DNA of 37,860 nt from contig JAAYSZ010000046.1 of the NCBI GenBank assembly GCA_012523895.1, positions 1 to 37,860 on the forward strand, given 5' to 3'. Of the stretch, positions 35,513 through 37,860 are shown one piece after another (the first letter of the stretch is position 1; each line of letters opens with the position of its first letter). The notes beneath the pieces are model-generated. The model saw only the letters and a list, made by a program, of their open reading frames with translations, was not told the DNA's origin and made no database searches. The position numbers and the translations under genes are program-made. The DNA is from Erysipelotrichaceae bacterium (lineage in GTDB: Bacteria > Bacillota_I > Bacilli_A > Erysipelotrichales > Erysipelotrichaceae).

Positions 35513-35980
35513 ATGACAATGATTATATTAGGAACTATCATAGGTATTGTATATTTAGCATTAACCATTAATGGATTAAAAAAGCATATAAAACAATTAG
35601 AAAACATAGACTTATCAAAATATACTAAAGTTGAAGCATCTAAAATATCTACTTATTTAATAATAGGAATATTATTACTAAGTGTTTTATTAGCAATTAC
35701 AGGATTTAATTATAAAAATACAGATAATATAAGTTTAGGAATTATGTTGTTTTTTTTAGGTGTATCTGAACTAATAAATAACCTTTCACTAAATACTTAT
35801 TACTATAATAAAACTCATTTAGTTTTACAGGCTAAATTAATTAGAATAAAATCTATTAAATCATTAGAAAAAACATCAGCATTTCTTGTAAAAAGATATA
35901 AGTTAACAACATTAAATGGTGATGAAACAATTCTTACTTTAAAACAAGGACAACACATTGAAGAATTAATAAAAAAATAA
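35513..35980 (+). CDS. Small membrane protein of unknown function
   Basis: 155 residues, no family recognised. Helix 1 at about 3-21, a charged amphipathic stretch (22-44) with KKHIKQLENIDLSKYTK, helix 2 at 46-65, helix 3 at about 74-92, then a basic cytoplasmic-like tail with a beta-strand pattern (KRYKLTTLNGDETILTLKQG). AAGGAG 6 bases before the ATG supports it as real. The 222 bases between 35290 and 35513 hold only its leader and that of the divergent binding-protein gene; I see no other gene there. Confidence 0.7.
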   Translation: MTMIILGTIIGIVYLALTINGLKKHIKQLENIDLSKYTKVEASKISTYLIIGILLLSVLLAITGFNYKNTDNISLGIMLFFLGVSELINNLSLNTYYYNKTHLVLQAKLIRIKSIKSLEKTSAFLVKRYKLTTLNGDETILTLKQGQHIEELIKK

Positions 35981-35994
35981 AATAAATTAAAAAC

Positions 35995-36026
35995 AGGAGT
36001 AGTGTTAAAGTTTAAACACTACTCCT
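35995..36026. terminator. Convergent terminator hairpin
   Basis: AGGAGTAGTGTT (35995-36006), 8-base loop, AACACTACTCCT (36015-36026): 12 perfect pairs. On the minus strand it is followed by GTTTTTAATTT. It overlaps the stop codon of the chromate transporter gene. Confidence 0.85.
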
Positions 36027-36547
36027 ATTATTGCGGCTAGACTTATTAAAAATATTGGATGAATTTTTTTATATTTATTTTGAATAAACAATAACAAAAT
36101 CAATAATATAACTGAAGAAACTTTTAAAGAATAATCTTTATTAAATAATGAACTGATAAATATACCCATACATGCAGCTAATATTAACCCTATTACTGCA
36201 GGCTTTAATCCATTAAATATATCTTTTACAAGTTTACTATCTTGAAACTTTTCCATCATATTTGCAATTATGGTAATAACTACAATACTAGGAAACACTA
36301 AACCAAGTGTAGTTCCTATAGCTCCTTTTATTCCAAACATATGATAACCCACATAAGTAGCCATATTTATACCAATTGCTCCTGGTGTTGATTCTGATAC
36401 AGCAATCATTGTTGTAAGCATATCACTAGTAAACCAGCCATATTTAATAGACATCTCATTTAAAAATGGAATGGTTGCTAAGCCTCCACCAACCGCAAAT
36501 AAACCTGTTTTAATAAATTCAAATATTAAAAGGATAAATGTATTCAT
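36005..36547 (-). CDS. Chromate transporter ChrA, half-size subunit 1
   Basis: 180 residues, about six membrane segments, one CHR domain. Motifs: FAVGGGLATIPFLNE (16-30) and ESTPGAIGINMATYVGY (52-68). Short-chain CHR proteins work as pairs encoded side by side. Starts within the stop of the preceding half (4-base overlap). Chromate export is the family's named role; other anion substrates are possible in gut or soil Firmicutes. Confidence 0.9.
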   Translation of the reverse strand: MNTFILLIFEFIKTGLFAVGGGLATIPFLNEMSIKYGWFTSDMLTTMIAVSESTPGAIGINMATYVGYHMFGIKGAIGTTLGLVFPSIVVITIIANMMEKFQDSKLVKDIFNGLKPAVIGLILAACMGIFISSLFNKDYSLKVSSVILLILLLFIQNKYKKIHPIFLISLAAIIGVVFKL

Positions 36548-37095
36548 GATTTGTCCTTTCTAAATAGATTTAATTTTGTAAAAACTATTCCAACAACACC
36601 TGCACTAACAACTAATAATGTTGTTGATATACTTGTAAAATAAGATAAAACAAAAGTAGATATAGCAATTAACAAACTAGCCTTATCTTTAACATTTGAT
36701 TTATATAAGTTTTTAATTGCAACAAGCATTAAACAAGTAACCGCAACTTTAATTCCGCTTAATGCATGTTGAACAATAATCAATTCAGAAAAATTATTAA
36801 TTAAATCTGCTATTAAAGTAATTATTATTAAAGAAGGACTTATTACACCTAGTGTTGCAATAATACCACCAATAATTCCTTTTTTATAATAACCAATAAA
36901 AGTAGCCGTATTAACTGCAATTATACCTGGAGTTATCTGCCCTATTGCATAATAATTCATAACTTCTTCTTCAGTTGCCCATTTTTTATTATCGATTATT
37001 TCTCTTTGGATTAAAGGCAACATTGCATAACCTCCTCCAAAAGTGAATAATCCTAATTTAAACCATGTTAAATATAAATCTAAAAGTAAATTCAT
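36544..37095 (-). CDS. Chromate transporter ChrA, half-size subunit 2
   Basis: 183 residues, one CHR domain. FTFGGGYAMLPLIQREII (17-34) and GQITPGIIAVNTATFIGYY (51-69). Pairs with the following half-size gene. It starts on a 4-base overlap with the AbrB-family gene (ATGA), with GGAGAG upstream. Confidence 0.9.
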   Translation of the reverse strand: MNLLLDLYLTWFKLGLFTFGGGYAMLPLIQREIIDNKKWATEEEVMNYYAIGQITPGIIAVNTATFIGYYKKGIIGGIIATLGVISPSLIIITLIADLINNFSELIIVQHALSGIKVAVTCLMLVAIKNLYKSNVKDKASLLIAISTFVLSYFTSISTTLLVVSAGVVGIVFTKLNLFRKDKS

Positions 37096-37860
37096 AAAAT
37101 CTCTCCAAAATACTTCACAAATAAAACAATTAAGTTTGGCATTACAGATACTACATATGCAGCTCTAAATGATTGTATCAAAGCTGTTTTTGTAAGATCT
37201 GCTCCTAAATCAGCTCCAATTAAAGTCATATCAGTAGCACCTCCTGGTGCACTTGCAAACATAGCTGATTTTTTATCAAGTAATTTTTTTCTTTCACACA
37301 AAATACTATATCCTATATTAATTAAAAAATAACTAACTAATAATATTAATATTGGAATAATCATATTTTTTAAAGATACAAATATAGATGCATTTATAGT
37401 AGTTCCTACAGTAGAACCCGCAATAATTTGAGCTACTAGTTTTTCATCTTTTGTAACTATACATGCATTAGTATTAATATTTAAAAATACAATAACTAAC
37501 ATAGGAAACATCATATTAGCCGCAGGTATACCACTTAAATATCCAATATACCCACTAATTATAGCTACTATCATAGTAAAAATAATTTTTTGATTTTTAC
37601 TTTTTATTATCTTATCTAAAAAACTTTTGTTTATACTATCATCTAAACTTATACTTTCATGATTTCCATTTTCATCATCTGTAAGTCTAGTAATCCAATA
37701 AGGAAAAACAATTAATGTACCTATCAATCTAACTGTCTGCATTACAGTCACTATTCCTGCATCCGCATTTAAATCCATAGCTATAATGCTCATCTCACTA
37801 ACTCCGCCAGGGACACAACTTAAAAGTGAGGTCATCCAATCAAGATCAAAGAAATAATGA
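37092..37860 (-). CDS. AbrB-family membrane protein, N-terminus outside window
   Basis: The C-terminal 255 residues of an AbrB-duplication (putative ammonia monooxygenase-like) membrane protein. The frame stays open to the last base, reading HYFFDLDWMTSLLSCVPGGV, so the ATG at 37835 is internal. Each repeat has the signature: SCVPGGVSEMSIIAMDLNAD and SAPGGATDMTLIGADLGAD. About eight membrane segments remain. Function not established. Head of, or within, an operon with the ChrA pair. Confidence 0.85.
   Translation of the reverse strand, partial: HYFFDLDWMTSLLSCVPGGVSEMSIIAMDLNADAGIVTVMQTVRLIGTLIVFPYWITRLTDDENGNHESISLDDSINKSFLDKIIKSKNQKIIFTMIVAIISGYIGYLSGIPAANMMFPMLVIVFLNINTNACIVTKDEKLVAQIIAGSTVGTTINASIFVSLKNMIIPILILLVSYFLINIGYSILCERKKLLDKKSAMFASAPGGATDMTLIGADLGADLTKTALIQSFRAAYVVSVMPNLIVLFVKYFGEIL

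Noticed and set aside
37092..37835. Treating the AbrB-family gene as complete
   Set aside because: The frame is open to the window edge and the N-terminal part of the first repeat is missing.

Overview
The window is AT-rich and bacterial. It starts inside an rRNA operon on the minus strand (23S, 3' end cut off by the window edge, then the spacer and a complete 16S). The source is most likely a low-GC Gram-positive of the Erysipelotrichia/Bacilli type. Reasons: a 16S 3' end of the CCTCCTTTCT type, strong AGGAGG ribosome binding sites, a class B sortase, a mannose-family PTS with a PRD regulator and a cre site, SigI/RsgI, ThiT and YutG-type PgpA. TGA is used as a stop and TGG as Trp, so this is not a TGA-Trp mollicute. 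The exact genus cannot be read from here by eye.

Layout. (1) 1-4830: rrn operon with tandem promoters, boxA elements, a 16S processing stem and a short spacer without tRNA. (2) 4856-9459: ntdp; thiT under a TPP riboswitch; msrC on the opposite strand; then a minus-strand operon of a DUF1836 protein, pseudouridine kinase, YutG/PgpA and an AAC(3)-fold acetyltransferase. (3) 9517-17277: an amino-sugar import and catabolism operon (PTS IIA-IIB-IIC-IID, a degenerate M28-like membrane protein, ChbG-type deacetylase, NagA) with a perfect cre site, preceded by its PRD regulator. (4) 17290-22610, plus strand: sigI, rsgI, a lipoprotein that repeats the RsgI ectodomain, a VTC-domain protein, a DUF4956 membrane protein and a CotH-family kinase. 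(5) 22610-28001, minus strand: DUF1538 transporter, tandem-PII protein, sortase B, DUF3783 protein, MalY/PatB and an MgtC-like protein, nearly all with 4-base overlaps. (6) 28032-29924: a large GT-C-like membrane protein. (7) 29935-35290: an Ugp-like ABC importer whose operon carries a cytoplasmic type I phosphodiesterase. (8) 35513-37860: a small membrane protein, a split ChrA chromate transporter pair, and an AbrB-family protein that runs off the window.

The most interesting region is 17.3-22.6 kb. Three promoter-like sites share ACCC, a 20-base spacer and CGTATACTA, which is the kind of sequence SigI factors recognise. They sit before sigI and, as a tandem pair, before the lipoprotein gene. 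RsgI and the lipoprotein both carry an Asn-Pro-Glu ectodomain (the known autoproteolysis bond in RsgI proteins) and both end in an Asp/Tyr-rich repeat tail built from the same unit. The same strand then continues into VTC, DUF4956 and CotH, a trio that commonly travels together. I infer a self-amplifying envelope-stress or surface-assembly system in which a lipid-anchored copy of the sensor domain and a surface kinase are made under the same sigma factor. The individual families are known; this arrangement and the shared tail are what look new.

No transposase, integrase, CRISPR array or tRNA gene was seen.
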